Program-made: the position numbers and the translations under genes
The notes under the pieces: generated by a model
Database searches by the model: none
Told to the model about the DNA's origin: nothing
Seen by the model: only the letters and a program-made list of their open reading frames with translations
Part shown: positions 35,779-43,971 of the stretch, one piece after another
Position numbering within the stretch: position 1 is the stretch's first letter
Layout of the letters: each line of letters begins with the position of its first letter
From: Hydrogenophaga palleronii_A
GTDB lineage: Bacteria; Pseudomonadota; Gammaproteobacteria; Burkholderiales; Burkholderiaceae_C
Assembly: GCF_031457455.1 (NCBI RefSeq)
Contig: NZ_JAVDWU010000005.1
Coordinates: 314,935-378,934, forward strand
DNA: 64,000 nt
Reading direction: 5' to 3'

Positions 35779-36180
35779 ATGCGCAACATATCACCAACCT
35801 TCATCGCGGCTGTGGCTCTCTTGGGCGCCGTCTCTGCAGTCGAGGCTGCACCGATGAACAAATGTGTCGTGGACGGCACTGTCACGTATCAACAGGCTCC
35901 CTGCCCTTCGAATCAGGTTCGAAAAGATCCCACGATCGAAGAACTGAACGCCGCGGAGAAGAAGCGACGTCCTGCTGCCGCTCCCGCTGCGGCGGCCCCC
36001 AGGGAAGCTGCTCGTTCGCCAACTGCCGCGTCCAGCGGCTTCAGCTGTGATGGACGGCAGCACTGCTCTCAAATGAGGTCATGCAAAGAGGCCCACTACT
36101 TCCTCGCCAATTGTCCCGACGTCAAGATGGACGGTGACAGGGATGGGATTCCTTGCGAGGAACAATGGTGCTCTCGCTAG
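35779..36180 (+). CDS. Secreted protein with Excalibur calcium-binding domain
   Basis: 133 residues. Signal peptide (MRNISPTFIAAVALLGAVSA, cleavage near VEA-A), a DUF4124-like N-terminal motif (NKCVVDGTVTYQQAPCPSNQ), a Lys/Ala/Pro linker, and a C-terminal Excalibur domain (CKEAHYFLANCPDVKMDGDR then DGIPCEEQWC) with the DxDxDG calcium-binding loop and conserved cysteines. Probably periplasmic or surface-located. It begins 9 bp after attC-like site 3, so it is the first gene of the next cassette or of the flanking segment. Function unknown. Confidence 0.85.
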   Translation: MRNISPTFIAAVALLGAVSAVEAAPMNKCVVDGTVTYQQAPCPSNQVRKDPTIEELNAAEKKRRPAAAPAAAAPREAARSPTAASSGFSCDGRQHCSQMRSCKEAHYFLANCPDVKMDGDRDGIPCEEQWCSR

Positions 36181-36200
36181 CACCAACTTCAGGAAGCCTC

Positions 36201-36629
36201 ATGCTCACAGGCGCTCAAGCTCTCATCATCGGTGCATTGCTCAGTGCGGTGGCTGCCGCAGCACATCTGGTTTGCATCTTCGCAGGAGCACCGGCATACC
36301 GGCTCATGGGTGCTGGTGAGCGCATGGCCCGTGCCGTTGAGGCCGGCAAGCTTCGCCCCACGCTGGTCACGCTGGCCATCTCTGGCGTGTTGTTGATCTG
36401 GTCGGCTTATGCGCTCTCCGGGGCCGGCGTCATTGATCTTCTTCCCCTTACCAAGCTGGCGCTGGTTCTCATCTGCGCCATCTATCTCGCCAGAGCGGTT
36501 GCCTTTCCTTTACTCAAGCCAGCATTCCCGGAGAACTCAAACACCTTCTGGTGGGTTTCATCTGGTATCTGCGGCTGCATTGGCTTGGTGCACGCCTATG
36601 GTCTCATTGCCTTGTGGCGCGATCTTTGA
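36201..36629 (+). CDS. DUF1304-like four-helix membrane protein
   Basis: 142 residues with four membrane helices: ALIIGALLSAVAAAAHLVCI, LVTLAISGVLLIWSAYALSG, LALVLICAIYLARAVAFPLL and WWVSSGICGCIGLVHAYGLI. Resembles small integral membrane proteins of unknown function (DUF1304-type), but that assignment is tentative. The start at 36201 has AGGAAG well placed. It follows the Excalibur gene by 20 bp with no attC between, so both may belong to one transferred segment. Function unknown. Confidence 0.75.
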   Translation: MLTGAQALIIGALLSAVAAAAHLVCIFAGAPAYRLMGAGERMARAVEAGKLRPTLVTLAISGVLLIWSAYALSGAGVIDLLPLTKLALVLICAIYLARAVAFPLLKPAFPENSNTFWWVSSGICGCIGLVHAYGLIALWRDL

Positions 36630-36649
36630 TACCTGACGGAGCAGATGTC

Positions 36650-36964
36650 ATGCTCCCTGAGCTACAGGCAATCGATCATGTCCATGTCTATGTCCCGGAC
36701 CGAGACAAGGCGGAAAGCTGGTACAGCAAGGTTCTCGGCTTGTTCCGATGCGAGGCACTTGCGTTCTGGGCCAAAGACGGCGGGCCGCTGACCCTTCAGA
36801 ACGGGTCAGGCAGCGTGCATCTCGCGCTGTTCGAACGACACGCGCAGCCCTGTCGATCGACTGTCGCACTTCGGGTGGGTGTGGTCGAGTACCTGTCGTG
36901 GACGGCTCACCTCGAGCGGCAGCTGCCGCAGGCAGCGCACACTCACACACCGCGATCTCCGTGA
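36650..36964 (+). CDS. VOC family protein, 3'-truncated
   Basis: 104 residues. The first module is normal (LQAIDHVHVYVPDRDKAESW, YSKVLGLFRCEALAFWAKDG, LTLQNGSGSVHLALFERHAQ), and the second begins (TVALRVGVVEYLSWTAHLER). The final strands with the usual SLYFSDPDGNPYEIT-type ending and metal-ligand Glu are missing; the protein ends QAAHTHTPRSP instead. Intact relatives have about 125-140 residues. The deletion is followed at once by the next gene (GTGA overlap), so the fusion point is probably a past rearrangement. Likely non-functional as a metalloenzyme. Confidence 0.7.
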   Translation: MLPELQAIDHVHVYVPDRDKAESWYSKVLGLFRCEALAFWAKDGGPLTLQNGSGSVHLALFERHAQPCRSTVALRVGVVEYLSWTAHLERQLPQAAHTHTPRSP

Positions 36965-36966
36965 GC

Positions 36967-37446
36967 ATGAAGCCCGACCTCGCTGCCACCTTGCGGTCGC
37001 TGCTTCTTGAGCAACAGACGGCCGCACTGGCCACCCTCCACAAGGGTGAACCAGCGCTCTCCATGGTGCCTTACGCCCTTTTGCCAGAGGGCCAAGGTTT
37101 CGTCATTCACGTCAGCCGCCTCGCCGTGCACACAGCAGACATGCTGGCCAACCCAGCCGTGAGCCTGCTCGTGGTTGCACCCGCAGGCTCAGCGGCATCG
37201 CCACAGGAGCTGGTACGCGCCAGTGTGCAGGGCTGGGCCAGGCAGTTACCGCCTGAGTCTGCTGAGTACGCAAACGCCAAAGCGCTCTACGTGGCCCGGT
37301 TTCCCGCCAGCGAGCAGACATTCTCGTTCTCTGACTTCAAACTTTTCGTCATCGAACCACGCTCCGTTCGGTTTGTTGGCGGCTTTGCGCGCGCCACTTC
37401 CATTCTGGCCGGTGAGTTCGTGTCTATCATGAAGGGCGCGGAGTGA
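36967..37446 (+). CDS. Pyridoxamine 5'-phosphate oxidase-family (HugZ/PPOX) protein
   Basis: 159 residues. FMN-binding split-barrel fold: an N-terminal helix (LAATLRSLLLEQQTAALATL), strand ALSMVPYALLPEGQGFVIHV, SRLAVHTADMLANPAVSLLV and C-terminal FSFSDFKLFVIEPRSVRFVGG. The last motif and the GGFARA segment resemble HugZ-type haem-utilisation or general stress PPOX proteins. It binds FMN or a related cofactor; the substrate is unknown. The ATG at 36967 was chosen; a GTG at 36961 overlaps the previous stop and is also possible. Confidence 0.82.
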   Translation: MKPDLAATLRSLLLEQQTAALATLHKGEPALSMVPYALLPEGQGFVIHVSRLAVHTADMLANPAVSLLVVAPAGSAASPQELVRASVQGWARQLPPESAEYANAKALYVARFPASEQTFSFSDFKLFVIEPRSVRFVGGFARATSILAGEFVSIMKGAE

Positions 37447-37549
37447 GGAGCGCGAAGCCAAGGCCCGCAGCTCGATCTGCCCACCACCGCCATATCGTCT
37501 CACCGGTTCTGAACGCCCAACTCATGATGGGTTAATCACTCTACAAGTC

Positions 37550-38029
37550 ATGCCAACCGAACCGAAACGCGAAAAGAACTGGAAGCACCTCTACACGAGG
37601 TCAGTCAAGCTCGCCCGCGCAAGGCAACTCGGGGTCGAATACCCGCGGGTCACTGAAGCCCAACTCACGCAGGAGCCAGAGGACTTGCCGAAGCCAAGTC
37701 AAACAAATGTCCTGTTCGTCTGTAGCCGAAATCAATGGCGCAGCCCGACAGCAGAGCAGGTTTGGCGGAAACACCCCGCTCTGTCCGTCCGCTCAGAGGG
37801 AACCAGCCCGAATGCAAGACACCGCGTCTCTGTAAACGATCTGCATTGGGCACAGGTCATCTTCGTTATGGAAGAGAAGCACAAATCCCGCCTGCTCGCC
37901 GAATACAGGCGAGTGATCGAGAACAAGACAATTCACGTTCTCGATATTCCGGACGATTACAAGTACATGGCGCCTGAGTTGGTTGACCTGCTTCGCGATT
38001 CTGTAGGAGCCATTCTTCGCCTTGAATAG
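37550..38029 (+). CDS. Low-molecular-weight protein-tyrosine-phosphatase-like protein
   Basis: 159 residues. Residues about 1-48 are a charged extension (KREKNWKHLYTRSVKLARAR). The core starts at TNVLFVCSRNQWRSPTAEQV with the P-loop C-x5-R (CSRNQWR), and continues with SVRSEGTSPNARHRVSVNDL and the general-acid region VLDIPDDYKYMAPELV. Catalysis is by Cys nucleophile and Asp acid as in LMW-PTPs; arsenate reductases of the same fold are an alternative, but no extra catalytic cysteines are seen. The core is about 110 residues, as in short relatives found on cassettes. Low GC, last gene of the island. No clear attC follows it. Confidence 0.82.
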   Translation: MPTEPKREKNWKHLYTRSVKLARARQLGVEYPRVTEAQLTQEPEDLPKPSQTNVLFVCSRNQWRSPTAEQVWRKHPALSVRSEGTSPNARHRVSVNDLHWAQVIFVMEEKHKSRLLAEYRRVIENKTIHVLDIPDDYKYMAPELVDLLRDSVGAILRLE

Positions 38030-38154
38030 CCGTCACGACACTGGTTGGTGTAGATAAGTCCCAGGCGTTTCTCTGAAGAGGGACGCGGGCGCCGTAGCCT
38101 GCGGTGCCCGGGATATCGTGGATGCTCATCGCGCAGTGTTGGGTACCACCTCAA

Positions 38155-38964
38155 TCACTGCGCTGTCCACCCCCCGTCGATGGGAATGGCCGCGCCGGTG
38201 AGGTTGTGGGCCGCCGGGTCACAGAGCCAGACCAGGGTGCGGGCAATTTCTTCAGGCAGGGATGTGCGGCCGGTGGGTTGTTTTTCCTTCAGCAGGTCGC
38301 GGATGCCAGCCTCACGGTCGCCGCCGAACTGTTCAGCGCGGGCGAGGATTTGTGGTTCGATGATGGCGGTTTCGGTCCAGCCTGGGCAGATGCAGTTGGC
38401 GGTCACGCCGCCGCTGGCGCGGCTCCCGGCCTGCGCGGCCTCCAGTGCCGCCACGCGCGTGAGTCCCACCAGGCCAAACTTGGCCGCCACATAGGGCGCC
38501 TTGTTCACTGACGCCACCAGCCCGTGCACGGATGCGATGTTGATGATGCGGCCGTAGCCCCGCTCAACCATGCCGGGCAGGGCCAGGCGCATGGTGTCGA
38601 AAGCGGCCGAGAGGTTGATGGCCAGGATGGCGTCCCAGCGGGCGCGCGGCATGTCCTGCAGGGCGGCCGTGTGCTGGATGCCGGCGTTGTTGACCAGAAT
38701 GTCGAGCGGGCCAGTGGCCAGCACTTCTTCCATCATGCGGGCCACCTGCGCCGGGTCGGCCAGGTCGTGCGAGAGCGACACCACGGGCTGGGCCGTGATG
38801 GCACTGAGGGCTTCACGGGCAGCGGCGTGCACGGCGTCGTCGGGTAGGCCATGCAGCACCACCTGGGCACCGGCGCGTGCCAGCTCCTGTGCCATGGCCA
38901 GGCCAATGCCTTGCACCGAACCGGTGACCAGGGCGCGACGGTTGTGCAGGGGAGGGGTTGTCAT
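38155..38964 (-). CDS. bdhA: 3-hydroxybutyrate dehydrogenase (SDR family)
   Basis: 269 residues. Rossmann motif ALVTGSVQGIGLAMAQELAR, LVNNAGIQHTAALQDMP, catalytic IASVHGLVASVNKAPYVAAK (Ser, Tyr, Lys), and the subfamily segments CICPGWTETAIIEPQI and LTGAAIPIDGGWTAQ. It interconverts (R)-3-hydroxybutyrate and acetoacetate with NAD+, the entry step for PHB-derived monomer. The start at 38964 has AGGAG 10 bp upstream; further upstream the frame is not conserved. It is divergent from a PAS-LuxR regulator 119 bp away, a likely controller. Confidence 0.92.
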   Translation of the reverse strand: MTTPPLHNRRALVTGSVQGIGLAMAQELARAGAQVVLHGLPDDAVHAAAREALSAITAQPVVSLSHDLADPAQVARMMEEVLATGPLDILVNNAGIQHTAALQDMPRARWDAILAINLSAAFDTMRLALPGMVERGYGRIINIASVHGLVASVNKAPYVAAKFGLVGLTRVAALEAAQAGSRASGGVTANCICPGWTETAIIEPQILARAEQFGGDREAGIRDLLKEKQPTGRTSLPEEIARTLVWLCDPAAHNLTGAAIPIDGGWTAQ

Positions 38965-39083
38965 GGGGTAAAGCTCCTGAGGTGGGGTTGGGAATGTTGA
39001 GGGGGGAAGGCGAGCGGCGGCCGACCTGTCAAGAGAGTCTTCACGCTCACAGGCATCTGGCCTCGCCGCCACAATGCGGGGCC

Positions 39084-39656
39084 ATGCCCCATACCGTGAC
39101 CGAAACCGAATCGCTGCAAGCGATGCAGATGGCTTTTGACCTGGCGCCGGTGGGGCTGTGTGTGTCCCGCCACCGCGTGGTGGTGTTCTGCAACGACGTG
39201 TTTGCGAGGCAGTTCGGGTACGAGGTGCCGGATCTGCTGGGCGCACCGTTTGCGATGCTGTACCCCACGCCGGACGAGTTCGCCAACATTGGCGAACAGG
39301 GCGAGGCCGTGATGCGCGAGACCGGCTTGTACAGTGACGAGCGCATCATGCGGCGGCGCGACGGCTCCTTGTTCTGGTGCCACGCGTCGGGCCGGGCCAG
39401 CGACCGCGCCGACCCGTTTGCCTGTGCGGTGTGGATGTTTGAAGACATCTCGCAGCGCCGACCGGTGACCACGCCACTGACCCCGCGCGAGCGCGAGGTG
39501 GCCAAGCACCTGGTGGCAGGGCTCACCAGCAAGCAGATCGCACGCGTGCTGGACCTCAGCCCACGCACGGTGGAGGCCCACCGCGCGCGCCTGATGACGA
39601 AGCACAAGGCGGCCACGCAGGGTGAGTTGGTGGCGAAGCTGCTGGGGCATGTCTGA
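39084..39656 (+). CDS. PAS domain-LuxR family transcriptional regulator
   Basis: 190 residues. An N-terminal PAS domain (about 10-125; FDLAPVGLCVSRHRVVVFCN, FGYEVPDLLGAPFAMLYPTP, then CAVWMFEDISQR) and a C-terminal LuxR HTH (LTPREREVAKHLVAGLTSKQ, then LDLSPRTVEAHRARLM). No receiver domain, so control is through a ligand or redox state sensed by the PAS. It is divergent from bdhA and probably regulates it. The ATG at 39084 begins the conserved part. Confidence 0.9.
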   Translation: MPHTVTETESLQAMQMAFDLAPVGLCVSRHRVVVFCNDVFARQFGYEVPDLLGAPFAMLYPTPDEFANIGEQGEAVMRETGLYSDERIMRRRDGSLFWCHASGRASDRADPFACAVWMFEDISQRRPVTTPLTPREREVAKHLVAGLTSKQIARVLDLSPRTVEAHRARLMTKHKAATQGELVAKLLGHV

Positions 39657-39712
39657 GGCTGGTTCATGGGCATGTAGCCGGTGTGCGCGACACAACAAAC
39701 GGAAGATCCCCC

Positions 39713-39812
39713 GACCAGGGGCGACAAGGGTCCGGCTCCGCCGGCCCAAGGCGCCGTCCCCTTCCAAGCCGAAGGCACCAGAGAGGGGGAAGACGCGTAA
39801 GCGGCGCAGGGG
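39713..39812 (+). repeat. Stop-anchored palindromic repeat, downstream of the binding-protein gene
   Basis: GACCAGGGGCGACAAGGGTC, CCGGCTCCGCCGGCCC, GTCCCCTTCCAAGCCGAAGG, AGAGAGGGGGAAGACGCG then AGCGGCGCAGGGGG. Long variant of the family, ending about 16 bp from the stop of the leftward ABC binding-protein gene. Confidence 0.8.
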
Positions 39813-39828
39813 GTGATTCTTTACCTCT

Positions 39829-40956
39829 TCATTTCAAGAGTTTTCCGTTACCGCCGATCACCGTCACTTCAACGTAGCGCGAACCAATGCGGTTGTCGGG
39901 TGCGTAGCGAACCACGGTGCCGCCCAGGTCAAAGTTGCCCATGGTCTCCAGTGCCTTGATCACCCCGGCCCGCGTGGGTTTGGGGCCGGAACGGCGGAGG
40001 CCTTCAACCAGCACCTTGGCGCCCAGGAACTGCTCGAAGCTGGTGTAGTTCACCAGTTCACTGGGCGCGTATTTCTTCAGCAGTTGCTGGTACTCACGCA
40101 CCACGGGCATGGCCGGCATGAAGGGGTAGGGCACCACCTGGCTCACACCCAGGCCGTGCGCGTGTTTGAGCCCGGCGAGCTTGACGATCTCTGCCGGGTC
40201 GACCACAGAGATGTTGTAGAGCTGCGCGCCCCCGCCGGCTTCGCGGTAGCGCTGGATGAAGGCCGAGGTGGGCCGGTTCACCGAGATCATGATCACCGCC
40301 TGCGCGTCGGAGGCGCGGATGGTTTTCACGGCTTCGTCCACCTGGTCGGTGTTGCGCTCGTAGGGTGCGGCGGCAGACAGCGTCAACCCGCGTTTGGCCA
40401 GTGCGCGCTCCACGCCCTGCAGGCCGGCCTTACCGAAGCCGTCGTCCTGGTACATCACGGCCACGCGCTTCATGCCCAGTGTGGTGACCTGCTGCACCAT
40501 GTGTTCGGTCTCGTCGCCGTAGCCGGCACGCACGTGAAAGATCCAGGGGTTGAACGGTGTGCGCAGGGGTTCGCTACCGGTGTAGGGCGCCACCAGCGCG
40601 GCGCCGCCCTGGGTCAGAACGCCGTCGGTGAGCAGCTTGCCCACATTGGCCGTGCCGGCGAACCCGAACAGGGCCACCACGGCCGGGTTGGCCAGCGCTT
40701 CCTTGGTGAGGCGCACGGTCTCATCGACCTTGTAGCCGTCGTCGGCCACCTCCAGCCGGATCTGCTGGCCATTGACGCCACCCGTGGCGTTGATGTGGTC
40801 AAAGTAGATCTGCCCACCCACCACCATCTGTTTGCCGGTGCTGGCCAGCACGCCGGTCAGGGGCGCGATCTGGCTGATGACGATGTCGTTGGCCGAGGTC
40901 ATGCCGTGCAGGCAGAGAAGGGTCAGCGTGCAGAGGGATTGTTTGAAGGTGTTCAT
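39829..40956 (-). CDS. ABC transporter substrate-binding protein (Leu/Ile/Val type)
   Basis: 375 residues. Signal peptide (MNTFKQSLCTLTLLCLHGMT, cleavage near SA-ND). Peripla_BP_6 fold: IVISQIAPLTGVLASTGKQM, GQIYFDHINATGGVNGQQIR, NPAVVALFGFAGTANVGKLL, VAPYTGSEPLRTPFNPWIFH, VAVMYQDDGFGKAGLQGVER. It should bind an amino acid or amide-like compound in the periplasm for a HAAT-type transporter. No permease or ATPase is adjacent. An RBS (GGAG) precedes the ATG. Standalone binding proteins of this kind are abundant in Comamonadaceae; the ligand is unknown. Confidence 0.9.
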   Translation of the reverse strand: MNTFKQSLCTLTLLCLHGMTSANDIVISQIAPLTGVLASTGKQMVVGGQIYFDHINATGGVNGQQIRLEVADDGYKVDETVRLTKEALANPAVVALFGFAGTANVGKLLTDGVLTQGGAALVAPYTGSEPLRTPFNPWIFHVRAGYGDETEHMVQQVTTLGMKRVAVMYQDDGFGKAGLQGVERALAKRGLTLSAAAPYERNTDQVDEAVKTIRASDAQAVIMISVNRPTSAFIQRYREAGGGAQLYNISVVDPAEIVKLAGLKHAHGLGVSQVVPYPFMPAMPVVREYQQLLKKYAPSELVNYTSFEQFLGAKVLVEGLRRSGPKPTRAGVIKALETMGNFDLGGTVVRYAPDNRIGSRYVEVTVIGGNGKLLK

Positions 40957-40980
40957 GCGGATCTCCGTTGTTTTGGGAAG

Positions 40981-41252
40981 CTAGGGCCTGTTCACACCAT
41001 TTTTCCAAGATGCGTTGCGGATCAAAAAGGCCATGCGCAAGGCGCGAAACGCCGCCGGGGTCGCCCCCCGGCAAGGCTTCGCAACACGGCGCATGGCCTT
41101 TTTGGCCGCAACCCGAAGGGAATGGGTTGAAAACAGCGCCACTCGTTGTTGCACTCCTAGGCCAGACATCCAGTCTGGCCGTAGTCGCGCGCCTAGATTG
41201 GCGCTGTTTTCAATCCATTCGCACTTGGAAAAATGGTGTGAACAGGCCCTAG
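40981..41252. mobile_element. MITE-like element with 29-bp perfect terminal inverted repeats
   Basis: 272 bp. The ends 40981-41009 and 41224-41252 are perfect inverted copies beginning CTAGGGCCTGTTCACACC. CTAG at each end is palindromic, so it may be the target duplication, as in some IS5-group elements. Inside are further paired arms: 41015-41038 with 41089-41110 (CAAAAAGGCCATGCGC), 41121-41140 with 41200-41219 (GGTTGAAAACAGCGCC, one mismatch) and a small hairpin 41160-41180. No coding potential. A non-autonomous element mobilised in trans is the likely explanation. Confidence 0.8.
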
Positions 41253-41758
41253 TAGGAGGCGCAATGGTGGGGTGGGCCGGCTGGCGAAGCAGCCGGGCAA
41301 TCCATGAGGTATTTCTACGCTACAGGCCGGCAAGGGCGGCCCTTTGAGAGGGCTGGCCACGGACGACATGAACCCTTTGCATGCCGCACGGCATGCGATG
41401 GAGACACCGCTGAAGCCCGTCCAAAGGCTGTGCGTTGACGCCTCTTTTTGCTGACGGCACCGTCGGTTCTGTTCCTGAATTTGCAGCACGTTCGCCAGTG
41501 GCATGGCGGCTTCTGGCTGACGGAATCAACCACTGGGAAATCCGGTGGAGTCTTGTTCAAGGCGACTGGAGCGCTGCGCGCCGCCGATCAGAAGGGCCGT
41601 GCACTTCGACGTTCTGGCCTGCATGAACCCCATCACCTGCAGGCAAGGTGGCTGCCCGGTTGAAGATTCAGTGAGGGTCTGTTCTGGTGTCTTTCGTGAC
41701 GTATCACACGGGGAGGTGTCAGCCTTTCGACAGCTTTCGGCACCGCCCGGCACGCCCC
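41253..41758. other. Non-coding gap, no gene recognised
   Basis: 506 bp between the MITE-like element and the acyl-CoA ligase gene. Several short frames exist on both strands, but none has an SD, a codon bias like the neighbours or a recognisable family. A short palindrome (GCATGCCG-CA-CGGCATGC, about 41378-41395) is visible. It may be decayed sequence. Confidence 0.5.
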
Positions 41759-43309
41759 TCAGGCTGCTGGCAGCGTCGGTGCGTCGCGCAGTCTCTCGCG
41801 CAGCGCGGTCTTGAGCACCTTGCCGTAGTTGTTCTTGGGCAGTTCGCTCACCAGCTCGTAGCGCTTGGGCCGCTTGAACCGGGCCATCCGGGCCAGGCAG
41901 TGCTGGTCCAGTGCGTCGACCGTGACGCTTGCGCCAGGCTGCAGCACCACGAAGGCCACCACCGATTCACCCCATTCCGGATCGGGCGTGCCCACCACCG
42001 CCACTTCGTTGACGCCGGGCAGGGTCAACAGCACCTCTTCCACTTCGCGCGGGTAGATGTTGGAGCCGCCGCTGATGATCAGGTCCTTGCTGCGGTCCTT
42101 CAATGTCAGGAAGCCGTCGGCGTCCAGGCAGCCCGTGTCGCCGGTGAACAGCCAGCCGTCGCGCACCGCAGCGGCCGTGGCCGATGGGTTGTTCCAGTAG
42201 CCGGCCATCACGCTGTCGCCTTTGACCAGCACCTCGCCCACTTCGCCGGTGGGCAGCGGCTGGCCCTCAGCGTCGGCCACGCGCAGCTGCACCGGTGTTT
42301 GTGCCACGCCCACCGACGCGATGCGCTCCAGCCAGCGCGGATGGGTGGTGTCGCTCAGCTGCGCGCGCGACAGGGCGGTCGCCACCATGGGGGTTTCACC
42401 CTGTCCGTAGATCTGCACGAAGCGCGGCCCCATCACCTGCAGGGCGCGCCGGATGTCGGCCGCGTACATGGGCGCGCCGCCGTACACGATGGTCTTGAAG
42501 GCCTGCGCGGAACGTGATGTGTCGATGCCGTGGTGTTCGGCATGGTCCACCAGGCGTTTGACGATGGTGGGTGCGGCGAAGGTTGACAGCGGACCGACCT
42601 GCCACCCCAGCTCAAACAGCTCGACCGGCTCCACACCCCCGGAGGCGGGGATCACATGCCGGGCGCCGGCCATCACATGGGGTATGGCGTACAGGCCGGC
42701 CCCATGCGACATGGGCGCGGCGTAGACGATGGCGTCAACGGCGGCCACCGGGTCCACGTCGATGAAATAGGTCAGGCCCATGGTCATGAGGTTGCGGTGC
42801 GTGAGCATCACGCCCTTGGGGCGGCCGGTGGTCCCGCTGGTGTAGAAGAGCCAAGCCAGGTCATTCGGATCGCGCTCCACCACTGGCACGGCCAGGGCAT
42901 CGCTCACCGGCGCCAGCAGCTCGTCGCAGGCGTCCGATTCCACGTCGATCTGGCGTTCCAGACCGGCCAGCGGCGCGACCGCGACGTCGTGCGTCACAAA
43001 GGCCCAGCGGGCTTGCGCGTCGGCCGCAATCCACTCGACTTCGCGCGGATGCAGCTTGGCGTTGACCGGTACCACCACCAGCCCGGCCCACCAGGCCGCC
43101 CAAAGAATCTCCAGGTAGCGTGGCTGGTTGCGCATGAAGATCAGCACGCGGTCGCCCGGCACCAGCCCGGCGGCCTGCATGCGCTGCGCCAGGCCGGCGC
43201 TGCGAGCGGTCCACTGCCCGTAGCTGACCCAGTGCTCGGTGCCGTACAGGATGGCGGGTCGTTCGGGGTGGAGGGTGGCGTGTCTCAGCAGCAGGTGGAC
43301 CAGGCTCAT
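41759..43309 (-). CDS. Acyl-CoA synthetase / AMP-dependent fatty acid-CoA ligase
   Basis: 516 residues of the ANL superfamily. The AMP-binding motif LAWLFYTSGTTGRPKGVMLT, core YGQGETPMVATALSR, hinge GWLFTGDTGCLDADGFLTLK with DRSKDLIISGGSNIYPREVE, and the catalytic lysine region PKNNYGKVLKTALR. It activates a carboxylic acid to acyl-AMP and then acyl-CoA. Length and motifs fit medium/long-chain or aromatic acid ligases; the substrate cannot be told. It stands alone and is divergent from a small lipoprotein gene. Confidence 0.92.
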   Translation of the reverse strand: MSLVHLLLRHATLHPERPAILYGTEHWVSYGQWTARSAGLAQRMQAAGLVPGDRVLIFMRNQPRYLEILWAAWWAGLVVVPVNAKLHPREVEWIAADAQARWAFVTHDVAVAPLAGLERQIDVESDACDELLAPVSDALAVPVVERDPNDLAWLFYTSGTTGRPKGVMLTHRNLMTMGLTYFIDVDPVAAVDAIVYAAPMSHGAGLYAIPHVMAGARHVIPASGGVEPVELFELGWQVGPLSTFAAPTIVKRLVDHAEHHGIDTSRSAQAFKTIVYGGAPMYAADIRRALQVMGPRFVQIYGQGETPMVATALSRAQLSDTTHPRWLERIASVGVAQTPVQLRVADAEGQPLPTGEVGEVLVKGDSVMAGYWNNPSATAAAVRDGWLFTGDTGCLDADGFLTLKDRSKDLIISGGSNIYPREVEEVLLTLPGVNEVAVVGTPDPEWGESVVAFVVLQPGASVTVDALDQHCLARMARFKRPKRYELVSELPKNNYGKVLKTALRERLRDAPTLPAA

Positions 43310-43518
43310 GACGGGAGTGACGCTTTCTTGGAATGGAATGGGAAGCGCAGGCAGGCCCGCCTCGTCGTTTGGCGAGGAAGACTTTCGCAGCCGAAAGATA
43401 GTGGGTGCATTGCCCTTTGCCTATACGGTAGAAGTACCCATGGGAATACCCTTGAGGCGCCAATGCCCGCGCGGCAGGGGCGATTACAGTGGCAGCTTCT
43501 TCTGATGGGGAGTGCCCG

Positions 43519-43971
43519 GTGGTTCTGAACAAATCTGGATGGGTGATGCGTGGGCTGATGGCCTGGGTCATGGGCACGGCCTTGCTGCTGGGTGCCTGCA
43601 GCAAGTCCGATCCGCAGGCCCGGCTGGAAGCCACCGTGCGCCAGCTTCAGGCAAGCATTGAGGCCAAGGACGCAGGGGCTGTGATGGACCTGGTGGACAC
43701 GCGGTTTCGCATGCAGGGCGATCTGGACGCCGAGCTGGCGCGCAAGACGATGATGGCCATCTTCTACCGCTACGCCAACATCAAGGTGTTTGCCGTGGGC
43801 CACCAGACCCGCATCGACCCGGCATCGAAGCTGACGGGCTACACCGACGCACAGGTGCTGGTGACCGGTGCCCAGGGCCTGATCCCCGAACGCGCTTCGC
43901 CCTACACCGTGCGCATGGAATGGCGGCTGGTGGACGACGATTGGAAGCTCTACGACCTGAAGTGGGAATGA
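43519..43971 (+). CDS. Small NTF2-like lipoprotein
   Basis: 150 residues from a GTG with GGGGAG 6 bp upstream (an ATG nine codons later is possible). The hydrophobic segment MAWVMGTALLLGACSK has a lipobox LLGAC, so a lipid-anchored periplasmic protein is predicted. The mature part (LEATVRQLQASIEAKDAGAV, MDLVDTRFRMQGDLDAELAR) ending in YTVRMEWRLVDDDWKLYDLK fits the SnoaL/NTF2-like cone fold often seen in small lipoproteins. Function unknown. It overlaps or abuts the TauE/SafE gene. Confidence 0.8.
   Translation: MVLNKSGWVMRGLMAWVMGTALLLGACSKSDPQARLEATVRQLQASIEAKDAGAVMDLVDTRFRMQGDLDAELARKTMMAIFYRYANIKVFAVGHQTRIDPASKLTGYTDAQVLVTGAQGLIPERASPYTVRMEWRLVDDDWKLYDLKWE

Noticed and set aside
37514..37530. 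GCCCAAC..GGGTTAA near 37514 as another attC
   Set aside because: GCCCAAC fits R'' but the apparent partner lies only about 10 bp away and does not match GTTRRRY fully; no L boxes. At best a deleted remnant.
38030..38154. attC at the right end of the low-GC island
   Set aside because: A short GC hairpin (GCGGGCGCC..GGTGCCCG) is present, but no core boxes pair around it.
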